Part shown: positions 1-5,602 of the stretch, one piece after another
Layout of the letters: every line of letters starts with the position of its first letter
How positions within the stretch are numbered: position 1 is the stretch's first letter
Source: Lachnospiraceae bacterium
GTDB taxonomy: Bacteria > Bacillota > Clostridia > Lachnospirales > Lachnospiraceae
Length of the DNA: 6,828 nucleotides
Direction of reading: 5' to 3'
Assembly (NCBI GenBank): GCA_024694785.1
Contig: JAILJL010000056.1
Location: 1-6,828, forward strand
Notes under the pieces: model-generated
Seen by the model: the letters and a program-made list of their open reading frames with translations, nothing else
Told to the model about the DNA's origin: nothing
Database searches by the model: none
Translations under genes and position numbers: made by a program

Positions 1-323
1 TACGCTCTTATTGTATCCGGTAAAATCGCCTTATCATCTATGTAATAATCACAGGTAATCTTCCTGGAATTGTTGCCGTATAGTTCAATAATCTCCGGAA
101 GATTATCATTAATGGCATCAAAGGTAAGCTCATAGTCTTGACACCAGGATATTGCACGGTCCAAAGCTTCTCCGGCACGACAAGTCCATAGTATGAGCTT
201 ATTGCCCTGCTCCTTCTGAGAGATTAGGTATTCAATTAGAGGTCTGTTAGGTTCGCCAAGCTCCGGCCAATTGCTATAGCAAAGAGTTCCGTCGAAGTCT
301 ACGGCTATAATGCTGTAATCCAT
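1..323 (-). CDS. HAD-superfamily hydrolase (phosphatase-like), 3' end cut by window edge
   Basis: About 107 codons are visible; the gene continues past base 1. Translation from the ATG at 323-321 begins MDYSIIAVDFDGTLC, with HAD motif I DFDGT at residues 9-13 (nucleophile Asp9, acid/base Asp11). WTCR at about residues 46-49 fits motif II (Thr), and YYIDDKA near residue 95 fits the acidic Mg2+-binding region. Known for the family: Mg2+-dependent phosphoryl transfer through an aspartyl-phosphate. The small capless layout with an N-P-E-L-G-E-P-N stretch after motif I resembles short HAD proteins of phages and Firmicutes, usually left without a substrate. The start is supported by GGAG at 332-329, five bases before the ATG. 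It lies downstream of the small SOS-type gene on the same strand and has its own promoter with two LexA-like boxes, so damage-inducible expression is inferred. The substrate is unknown, and the C-terminal part is not visible. Confidence 0.85.
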   Translation of the reverse strand, partial: MDYSIIAVDFDGTLCYSNWPELGEPNRPLIEYLISQKEQGNKLILWTCRAGEALDRAISWCQDYELTFDAINDNLPEIIELYGNNSRKITCDYYIDDKAILPDTIRA

Positions 324-353
324 ACATTCTCCAATCTGATTCTGTTAATACGG

Positions 354-367
354 CAAACATTTGTTCT
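354..367. promoter_or_regulatory. Second, degenerate LexA-like box in the HAD leader
   Basis: AAACATTTGTTC at 355-366 shares 11 identical bases (AACATTTGTTC) with the box at 396-407 and differs by one base in one arm. The centres are 41 bases apart, about four helical turns, so both lie on the same DNA face. It sits just downstream of the predicted transcript start, a position suited to cooperative repression or a roadblock. Functional use is inferred. Confidence 0.55.
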
Positions 368-380
368 AAAGGGTACTATT

Positions 381-409
381 AATATATCATGTCCCGAACA
401 TTTGTTCAA
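381..409 (-). promoter_or_regulatory. Promoter of the HAD gene, -35 overlapped by a LexA box
   Basis: On the minus strand, TTGAAC (409-404) and TATATT (386-381) are separated by exactly 17 bases. The -35 is part of the palindrome at 396-407, so a bound repressor would cover it. The predicted transcript start is near 374, giving a leader of about 50 bases. No terminator is visible between the upstream 92-residue gene and this promoter, so readthrough from upstream may add to expression. Confidence 0.6.
395..408. promoter_or_regulatory. LexA (SOS) box, upstream copy before the HAD gene
   Basis: The sequence contains the perfect-arm palindrome GAAC-N4-GTTC at 396-407. Read on the minus strand it is GAACAAATGTTC, which fits the core of the Gram-positive SOS consensus CGAACRNRYGTTYC. 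It covers the -35 of the promoter at 381-409. LexA binding is inferred from the motif and its placement. Confidence 0.75.
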
Positions 410-439
410 GATGTAAAAGTGTGAAATTTTGAGGCTCAT

Positions 440-718
440 TTAATAAGTGATCTTCCATACAATGTCGCCGGGTTCATAGTACAAGTTGATAAGCTTGCGT
501 TGTCCGAATACCGGAATTACGCATTCGAATACAAAAGCGCTCCGGGAGATGTGCACGCCGTTTGGAAGAGTATAACTGCCGCCTGTTGCGAGGCGGCGGA
601 ATTCTTTAATTGTATAGGTTTGTAATTCGCCTTCCGCATCGGTCACTCTAAGACGCAGCGGAATGATGGTTCCGTCTTTGGAGTGCTGGCAGATAACGTC
701 AACTGCGGTTTTTTGCAT
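440..718 (-). CDS. Small SOS-associated protein of unknown function (92 residues)
   Basis: I do not recognise a named family with confidence. The frame extends to a GTG at 727, but that GTG lies inside the ribosome site GAGGTGATC (730-722), which matches the 3' end of 16S rRNA over nine bases. It is spaced eight bases (from GAGG) before the ATG at 718, so 718 is the start. The protein begins MQKTAVDVICQ. It has no membrane segment or signal peptide and shows alternating hydrophobic/polar stretches suggesting a small all-beta fold. Basic residues cluster around 38-42 (K-E-F-R-R), and it ends LYYEPGDIVWKITY. The pattern V-D-V-I, G-T-I-I-P, then a C-terminal L-Y-Y-E-P/W resembles, from memory, small beta-rich proteins encoded near Y-family (UmuC-like) polymerase genes in Clostridia; this cannot be checked here. 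Its promoter carries a LexA box, so DNA-damage induction is the main clue to its role. Confidence 0.8.
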   Translation of the reverse strand: MQKTAVDVICQHSKDGTIIPLRLRVTDAEGELQTYTIKEFRRLATGGSYTLPNGVHISRSAFVFECVIPVFGQRKLINLYYEPGDIVWKITY

Positions 719-766
719 AGTGATCACCTCGTGTAGACAGTGATATAAGAATTAGTTACGCCTCTA

Positions 767-795
767 ATTATAGAACAGATGTTCGGAAAAGTAAA
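767..795 (-). promoter_or_regulatory. SOS-type promoter of the 92-residue gene
   Basis: On the minus strand, TTTACT (795-790) and a perfect TATAAT (772-767) are separated by 17 bases. The spacer holds the LexA box, which abuts the -10. The predicted transcript start is near 760, with a leader of about 42 bases ending in a strong ribosome site. This is the classic geometry in which a repressor blocks polymerase. Confidence 0.8.
772..785. promoter_or_regulatory. LexA (SOS) box between -35 and -10
   Basis: GAACAGATGTTC at 773-784 has perfect GAAC/GTTC arms and a central AGAT that fits the RNRY core of the Bacillus-type SOS consensus; G785 extends the right arm. It occupies the spacer of the promoter at 767-795, the position expected for a LexA operator. 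Confidence 0.82.
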
Positions 796-821
796 GAGGA
801 GATTTTATTCGTGATATATAT

Positions 822-853
822 GTCATAATATGTGTTATAATTTATATAATGAC
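822..853 (+). promoter_or_regulatory. Probable ABC-operon promoter inside an inverted repeat
   Basis: TGT-TATAAT (833-841) is an extended -10 hexamer. No good -35 lies 17 bases upstream, as expected for an extended -10 promoter. A second TATAAT is at 845-850. Arms GTCATAATAT (822-831) and ATATAATGAC (844-853) form an inverted repeat, nine of ten positions complementary, with a 12-base centre that holds the -10. This may be an operator for a regulator not encoded in the window. The local AT-richness lowers confidence. Confidence 0.45.
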
Positions 854-873
854 TTCATTCGGAGGTATGGGCT

Positions 874-1737
874 GTGGAAATAATTAAGATGAATAATCTC
901 ACGAAGTATTATGGCAAGGCCAGGGGAATAATCGACCTTAATCTTGCAATTAATGAGGGTGAATGTTTCGGATTCATGGGACCTAACGGCGCGGGAAAGT
1001 CAACGACTATAAGGACACTTCTCGGTCTTATATCGCCTACTTCAGGTTCTGCTGCAATCTTCGGTAAGGATATAGTTAAAGAGAATAAGAATATACTTGC
1101 GGAAGTGGGATATCTTCCGTCGGAGGCGCTTTTCTACCCGCATATGAAGGTTAAGGATGCACTTAAATTGTCTGCGGACTTAAGAAAGCAAAATTGCAGC
1201 GAGGAAAGCAGGGTTCTATGCGAGAGGCTGCAGCTTGACCCGAACAGAAAGGTCGAGGAGCTTTCGTTTGGTAATAGAAAGAAGGTTGCGATTTGCTGTG
1301 CTTTACAAAGTAATCCCAAACTTCTTATACTTGATGAGCCGACAGGTGGTCTGGATCCGCTTATGCAGCATGAGTTTTTTGAGATTCTAAAAGAGCGGAA
1401 CAGGAAGGGTACGACGATATTCCTGTCGAGCCATATCTTATCTGAAGTGCAGAATAACTGTACGAGGGCTGCCGTTATAAGAGAGGGAAAGATTATTGCA
1501 TGTGACAGCGTGGGTGCTTTGACCAAGACAAGCGCTAAGAGAGTCGTAATATACGGAAAGGTCGATGTTAACGGGCTTACCGGTATCAAAGACCTTACCG
1601 AGATCGGCAATAAAACGGCATTTCTATATAATGGTGACGTGAAAGAGCTGATACATAGGCTTAATTGCGGTGAAGTTACGGATGTGACCATATCCGAACC
1701 GGATCTTGAAGAGATCTTCTTACATTATTACGAGTAA
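874..1737 (+). CDS. ABC transporter ATP-binding protein (CcmA/NatA-type exporter ATPase)
   Basis: The 287-residue cytoplasmic ATPase powers the permease encoded next. Walker A GPNGAGKST is at residues 36-44 and Walker B LLILDEPT at 150-157. The D-loop GLD is at 159-161 and the switch His187 lies in SSHIL. The signature is LSFGN (130-134) rather than LSGGQ, and the Q-loop position reads YLPSE (80-84); both variants are common in this drug/bacteriocin exporter subfamily. Residues from about 210 form the usual C-terminal extension, ending in the typical DLEEIFLHYY. The start is GTG at 874, backed by GGAGG at 861-865 with eight bases between; the ATG at 867 is out of frame and stops at once. The permease begins 14 to 20 bases after the stop, so the two form an operon. 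The substrate cannot be read from sequence; export of a peptide, drug or lipid is the family expectation. Confidence 0.93.
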   Translation: MEIIKMNNLTKYYGKARGIIDLNLAINEGECFGFMGPNGAGKSTTIRTLLGLISPTSGSAAIFGKDIVKENKNILAEVGYLPSEALFYPHMKVKDALKLSADLRKQNCSEESRVLCERLQLDPNRKVEELSFGNRKKVAICCALQSNPKLLILDEPTGGLDPLMQHEFFEILKERNRKGTTIFLSSHILSEVQNNCTRAAVIREGKIIACDSVGALTKTSAKRVVIYGKVDVNGLTGIKDLTEIGNKTAFLYNGDVKELIHRLNCGEVTDVTISEPDLEEIFLHYYE

Positions 1738-1757
1738 AGGCGGGGAGGAATATGGAT

Positions 1758-2543
1758 ATGACAATCGTTAGACATGAATTGAAGCAGGGAAGAATCGCTT
1801 TTTTAATATGGACCGGAGTATTGACGCTTATGCTTGTGGTGTGCATCGTAATATTCCCTGATATGAAGTCGCAGATGGCCGGTATGAACGATATGCTGGC
1901 ATCTATGGGCGCCGTAAGCGAAGCATTCGGTATGGATAAGCTCGATTTCTCGACGCTTATAGGGTACTATGTGACTGAATGTGGCAATGTACTGGGACTT
2001 GGCGGAGCGTTATTTGCAGCAATGATTGCGAGCCTTATGTTAAGTAAGGAAGAGGGCGGTAGAACCGCAGAATTTCTTCTTGCACATCCTGTAAGCAGGG
2101 TTCGTATAATTACGGAAAAGCTCTTCGCGGTAGTAATAGAGATTACGGCGATGAATCTTATAATCTACCTTATTTCAATGGTTTCAATCATGGCGATAGG
2201 TGAAGCGGTTCCGTGGAAAGAGTTTAATCTTGTGCATCTTGCTTATTATATTTTGCAGCTTGAACTTGCCGGAATATGTTACGGAATCTCGGCTTTCATA
2301 AGAAAAGGCGGATTGGGAATAGGACTTGGAGTCGGTGTTATCATGTATTTCCTTAATATCGTGTCTAATCTTACGGATTCTGCAAAAGGCCTTAAGTATA
2401 TAACACCGTTTTCATATTGCGAAGGCGCGGATATCGTTAATATCGGGGCACTTACCGGTAAGTACCTGGCAGTCGGCGTTATCTGGGCAGTCGTGGGTAT
2501 AATAGCGGCATATATCTGCTATTCAAGAAAAGATATACGGTAA
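1758..2543 (+). CDS. ABC-2 type permease, partner of the upstream ATPase
   Basis: This is an integral membrane protein with six likely helices, counted from the in-frame ATG at 1752: about 15-35, 78-98, 124-149, 160-182, 186-205 and 236-257. An extracytoplasmic Met-rich segment follows helix 1 (residues 37-65). The cytoplasmic stretch KEEGGRTAEFLLAHPVSR (99-116) is the conserved ABC-2 coupling region, and ITPFSYCEGADIV (217-229) matches the motif before the last helix. Two starts compete: the ATG at 1752 is only three bases after GGAGG (1744-1748), while the ATG at 1758 is nine bases away, so 1758 is chosen (261 residues). Translation is probably coupled to the ATPase gene. It resembles self-contained exporter permeases of Firmicutes in which one permease, likely as a dimer, pairs with a separate ATPase. 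The substrate is unknown. Confidence 0.9.
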   Translation: MTIVRHELKQGRIAFLIWTGVLTLMLVVCIVIFPDMKSQMAGMNDMLASMGAVSEAFGMDKLDFSTLIGYYVTECGNVLGLGGALFAAMIASLMLSKEEGGRTAEFLLAHPVSRVRIITEKLFAVVIEITAMNLIIYLISMVSIMAIGEAVPWKEFNLVHLAYYILQLELAGICYGISAFIRKGGLGIGLGVGVIMYFLNIVSNLTDSAKGLKYITPFSYCEGADIVNIGALTGKYLAVGVIWAVVGIIAAYICYSRKDIR

Positions 2544-2567
2544 GGTAATAATTACTACGATTAATTA

Positions 2568-2593
2568 AAGGGGCTTCAAATCAGAAGCCCCTT
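2568..2593. terminator. Bidirectional intrinsic terminator between ABC operon and ECF gene
   Basis: AAGGGGCTTC (2568-2577) pairs perfectly with GAAGCCCCTT (2584-2593) over a six-base loop. Downstream on the plus strand is T-rich (ATTATTGTGATTTTTG); on the minus strand it is TTTAATTAAT. It lies between convergent genes ending at 2543 and 2629 and can end both. Confidence 0.88.
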
Positions 2594-2628
2594 ATTATTG
2601 TGATTTTTGTTATATTGATTGATTAGAA

Positions 2629-3258
2629 TTATCTGCTATTACGGCGGTTAATCGCATATGATAATGTGTGCGATACCGCGCCGCCGACTATAAGACCTGC
2701 AACAGCTTCGACAACTCCCTGAATACCTACAAGAAGTATAACGAACATGAAAGGATTGGCTGCACCAAGCTTTGTTACCAGGTTCTGAATCGGCTCTGAA
2801 TTATAGAAGAATACTACAAGACAGGTCATAAAGAACAAGGTATTAAGTAATGGTGCGCATACCGCTGCAAGGTAATAGCTTAATTTCTTTAATTTGCACT
2901 TATCATGCAAGAGGTTAAATATGCAACCTACAAGGAATCCGTCAAGCGCACGTGTCACAACTGTTGTAAAGACAAGTGCTGCAGGATTAATCGTTGTAAG
3001 CGCCGTTGTAAGACCACCGATACCCATAAAAGCGCGGATGCAACTGTTGATACCAAATGCCGCTCCGCATACAAGGCCGCTTATAGGACCGACTACGATT
3101 GCTGCGATAGCAACCGGAATAGTTACGATGGATACGCTTAAAACCGGAGTTACAATCGTTCCCAAAGGGGTATTGCCCATTATAATAACGATTGCAATAA
3201 GTACGGCAGTTTCTGCCATTGAATAGATATTGATTTTTTTGTTTTTAGATGTGCTCAA
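2629..3258 (-). CDS. ECF transporter S component (substrate-binding membrane subunit)
   Basis: This 209-residue hydrophobic protein has about six membrane segments, roughly 15-28, 38-56, 58-80, 92-115, 125-153 and 168-198. The pattern TPLGTI, then PVLSVSIVTIPVAIAAIVVGP and GLVCGAAFGI near the N-terminus, followed by NP (91-92) and TRALDGFLVG (102-111), is typical of the PF12822-type ECF S proteins that bind vitamins or related micronutrients. These subunits share a T protein and two ATPases encoded elsewhere (group II ECF); none is in the window. The substrate is not assignable. The start is TTG at 3258, supported by AGGAGG (3272-3267) eight bases upstream; the first internal ATG (residue 14) has no such site. 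The tail is basic (NRRNSR). The leader is short and shows no riboswitch-like fold that I can recognise. Confidence 0.87.
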   Translation of the reverse strand: MSTSKNKKINIYSMAETAVLIAIVIIMGNTPLGTIVTPVLSVSIVTIPVAIAAIVVGPISGLVCGAAFGINSCIRAFMGIGGLTTALTTINPAALVFTTVVTRALDGFLVGCIFNLLHDKCKLKKLSYYLAAVCAPLLNTLFFMTCLVVFFYNSEPIQNLVTKLGAANPFMFVILLVGIQGVVEAVAGLIVGGAVSHTLSYAINRRNSR

Positions 3259-3299
3259 TTAAGTAGCCCTCCTTAACATTATTCAAAAATCACAATGCA

Positions 3300-3328
3300 A
3301 TGATACACCAAAGAGAACCAATAAGCAA
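3300..3328 (-). promoter_or_regulatory. Promoter of the ECF S gene
   Basis: On the minus strand, TTGCTT (3328-3323) and TATCAT (3305-3300) are separated by 17 bases. The leader is about 35 bases to the TTG start. The -35 lies eight bases from the -35 of the divergent EamA promoter. Confidence 0.6.
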
Positions 3329-3336
3329 GAAACTAT

Positions 3337-3366
3337 TTGCAAATCTTTACATAATGATGTTACAAT
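3337..3366 (+). promoter_or_regulatory. Promoter of the EamA transporter gene
   Basis: TTGCAA (3337-3342) and TACAAT (3361-3366) have an 18-base spacer, and TGT just before the -10 makes it an extended -10 element. The -35 lies inside the perfect palindrome ATTTGCAAAT (3336-3345), which could be chance or an operator. The predicted leader is about 40 bases. Confidence 0.55.
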
Positions 3367-3412
3367 CAAATTCGGTGCGTTAATCAAAAATACGCTCGAA
3401 AGGATGTATGAA

Positions 3413-4336
3413 ATGAAAAACGTAAAAAAGACAATAATGTTGCTTTTAATAGCTGTCATATGGGGATATGCTTTTGTAGCACAGTCCGAGGGTGGTGTGC
3501 TTGCCGGTGCTTACACTTTTAACGGATTAAGAATGCTCTTGGGTGTGATATTCCTGATTCCGGTTACTTTAATCAAAGATAGAATTGCGGCAGGTAATGG
3601 AGCGGTAAAGCCATCAAAGGAGAATACACGTAAGCTTTGGAAGGCGGGAATCCTTTGCGGCGTTGCGCTTTTTATAGCAACAACGGTACAGCAGATTGGG
3701 CTTAATATGGGAACGGAGTCCGGCAAAGCAGGATTCTTAACGGCAATCTATATTCTTATAGTGCCGATATTCTCGATATTCCTGCATAAGAAGCCCGGAT
3801 TTAATATCTGGATAGGTGTTGTCCTTGCACTTATCGGACTTTATATGTTATGTATAAGTGGCGGATTTTCATTAAGATTATCGGATATACTCATTATTAT
3901 CTGTGCTTTTTGCTTCTCCGTACAGATACTTCTTGTTGATCATTATTCGCCGCATGTTGACGGAATTAAGCTTGCGATGATTGAATTCCTTGTAACGGGT
4001 GTGATTTCACTTATTCCGATCGTAATATTTGAGATTGCACCGGTAGGATTTGGCGCGTGGATTTCAGGGCTTTTACGTAAAGAGCTTATAGCGCCGTTTT
4101 TGTTCGCCGGAGTATTCTCCTGCGGTGTTGCGTATACATTGCAGATTGAGGCGCAAAGAGATTACAATGCAACGATTGCATCGCTTATAATGAGTCTTGA
4201 AGCGGTATTTGCCTCTACCTTCGGAGCGATATTCTTACAGCAGTACATGACAAGACGGGAGCTTATCGGTGCGGGAATTATGTTTGCCGCAATTATAATT
4301 GCGCAGCTTCCGATAGGCGTTAAAAAAGAAGTATAG
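3413..4336 (+). CDS. EamA/DMT-family transporter (RhaT/YdcZ-like permease)
   Basis: This 307-residue inner-membrane protein has about ten helices arranged as two EamA repeats (roughly residues 5-145 and 155-300). Repeat one opens with the family's W-G-Y-A-F-V in helix 1 (17-22), followed by LRMLLGVIFLIP. Repeat two ends with SLIMSLEAVFASTFGAIFL, the conserved helix-9 signature, then a final helix IGAGIMFAAIIIAQL. The usual Gly-Glu after helix 9 reads Q-Q here. The frame opens at an ATG at 3404, but AAGG ends directly against it. The ATG at 3413, nine bases after the ribosome site, is the better start. Known members export or import amino acids, metabolites or drugs; the substrate is not predictable. 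It is a single-gene unit with its own promoter and terminator. Confidence 0.9.
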   Translation: MKNVKKTIMLLLIAVIWGYAFVAQSEGGVLAGAYTFNGLRMLLGVIFLIPVTLIKDRIAAGNGAVKPSKENTRKLWKAGILCGVALFIATTVQQIGLNMGTESGKAGFLTAIYILIVPIFSIFLHKKPGFNIWIGVVLALIGLYMLCISGGFSLRLSDILIIICAFCFSVQILLVDHYSPHVDGIKLAMIEFLVTGVISLIPIVIFEIAPVGFGAWISGLLRKELIAPFLFAGVFSCGVAYTLQIEAQRDYNATIASLIMSLEAVFASTFGAIFLQQYMTRRELIGAGIMFAAIIIAQLPIGVKKEV

Positions 4337-4357
4337 AGGCTGTTAAAGCCATAAAGG

Positions 4358-4384
4358 AAGGACCTGTAAAAACAGGTCCTTTTT
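4358..4384 (+). terminator. Intrinsic terminator of the EamA gene
   Basis: AAGGACCTGT (4358-4367) pairs perfectly with ACAGGTCCTT (4372-4381) over an AAAA loop and is followed by further T residues (five in a row from 4380). It lies nine bases beyond the stop of the convergent sensor gene and may also end that transcript, although its minus-strand tail (CCTTTAT) is less U-rich. Confidence 0.9.
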
Positions 4385-4392
4385 AGTTTATA

Positions 4393-5535
4393 TCAGAGAA
4401 TTATTTGATTGCTGTTAAATTTATTCTTACCATCTTCCGCATCGCGGTCCATGGTTGCAAGCGTGATCTTAAGCTTGTCCATGTTTCTTTGTATGTCACC
4501 GATTTCGTCGTTCCTCTTGCAGTTTGATAATTTATATTCGTAGAATTTACCGTTTGCAAAAAGCTCCAGACCGTCACTTGCATTCTTAAGCCGCTTGGTA
4601 AGTACCGAGAATGTAAGTATCGTAAGAATTGAGATTAAGAATACCGCAATTACGATTATTATAAATATATACAGCTCTGCGGAAGTTCTGAATCTGTAGA
4701 TTGCAACTTCGGGAGTGGCTTTGATTAACTTCCATCCGGTATCCGATACATCCGAACAGGTAAAGAAGATATTTTTACCGTTCTGGTTAATGGTTACGAA
4801 ATTTTCGCCTTCGTTAAAGAATTTCTGGTAAAGAATATCATAATGGACATCAACCAGGTCGTTCATATGTACGGAAGTGTCATCCTGCTGTCTTTTATCG
4901 GGATCCGGATGGGCAACTATATTGCCTGCGGGATTAACGAGGAACGCGTAGTTATCAGTCGAAGCATTTTCATTAATGGAATTGATTTTGTCTATGACGG
5001 CGTCAACCTTAACGAAAGTACCGACAACTGCGTTATTTTCAAGCTTAAGTCCCAAGATAACGACGAGACTTTTCGACGGAAAATCATACTGCGTCTCGAC
5101 GTAAGTGAATTTCCCGTCATTATGAAGTGGATTATAGTAGAAGTCGCATGCATCGAAATCATAGTCCGGAGCAGGCTCCCAATAATCCGAGAATACACAG
5201 GAATGGTCTTCGTATATTACAAAGTATAGAGATACAGCCTCTTCATTCTTAAGATTGGACTGGAAGATATTCTGTATAAGATCGAAATCAGTATCAGATA
5301 TAGCTTCAATGGCTGCAGCTAAAGCTTCCGTCTTGCCTCTGTAGTTCTCGAACCAGATTGCAAGGTCATTTGCATTGGTATTGGTCTCAAGTTCGATAGC
5401 CCTGATTGATTCGCTTTCGAGCGTTGAGTAAAGCTTGCTGAATGCAAGAACGCTTGTTGAGATAAGCGCTGCGATAAGTATCAAATCTATAATAATCGTA
5501 TATTTAAAGCTCAGGCTCGAAAGACGTCTTTTCAT
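4393..5535 (-). CDS. Membrane Cache-HAMP sensor protein without an output domain
   Basis: The 380 residues are laid out like the sensing half of a chemoreceptor or sensor kinase. Helix 1 is at about 11-33, with an extracytoplasmic double-Cache region at 35-280 that includes NYAFLVNPAGNIVAHPDPD (195-213). Helix 2 is at 288-312, and a HAMP-like segment at 313-365 has its DEIGDI motif at 343-348. It then stops after about 15 hydrophilic residues: no methyl-accepting, kinase, GGDEF or other effector domain follows, and the terminator 9 bases beyond leaves no room for one. The Arg-x-x-Trp-Tyr of amino-acid-binding dCache domains is not seen; the matching region reads CDFYY (130-134), so the ligand is unknown. 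ATG 5535 has GGAGG (5546-5542) six bases upstream. The gene is either a truncated chemoreceptor or a genuine stand-alone sensor working through a partner. It follows the LysR gene on the same strand after 67 bases and may be co-transcribed. Confidence 0.85.
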   Translation of the reverse strand: MKRRLSSLSFKYTIIIDLILIAALISTSVLAFSKLYSTLESESIRAIELETNTNANDLAIWFENYRGKTEALAAAIEAISDTDFDLIQNIFQSNLKNEEAVSLYFVIYEDHSCVFSDYWEPAPDYDFDACDFYYNPLHNDGKFTYVETQYDFPSKSLVVILGLKLENNAVVGTFVKVDAVIDKINSINENASTDNYAFLVNPAGNIVAHPDPDKRQQDDTSVHMNDLVDVHYDILYQKFFNEGENFVTINQNGKNIFFTCSDVSDTGWKLIKATPEVAIYRFRTSAELYIFIIIVIAVFLISILTILTFSVLTKRLKNASDGLELFANGKFYEYKLSNCKRNDEIGDIQRNMDKLKITLATMDRDAEDGKNKFNSNQIIL

Positions 5536-5602
5536 GATGCACCTCCGGATAGATGTGAATATACAATTGGCTATACAGATACATCATAGAAGATAAAGGT
5601 GT

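Noticed and set aside
719..727. GTG start nine bases upstream for the 92-residue protein
   Set aside because: The GTG is part of the ribosome-binding sequence GAGGTGATC itself, so it cannot be the start that site serves.
1134..1691. Long open frame on the minus strand opposite the ABC ATPase gene
   Set aside because: It is fully antisense to a gene with all ABC motifs, has no ribosome site, and its Ser/Leu-rich translation looks like a codon shadow.
4338..4350. GGCT-GTTAA-AGCC hairpin just after the EamA stop
   Set aside because: The four-base stem without a T-run adds nothing beside the strong terminator that follows it.
4843..5229. 128-codon plus-strand open frame inside the sensor gene
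   Set aside because: It is antisense to the Cache region, lacks a convincing ribosome site and resembles no protein family.
5558..5577. Repeated TATACA hexamers and a TATATT as a separate promoter for the sensor gene
   Set aside because: No acceptable -35 lies at 16-18 bases and the region is simply AT-rich.
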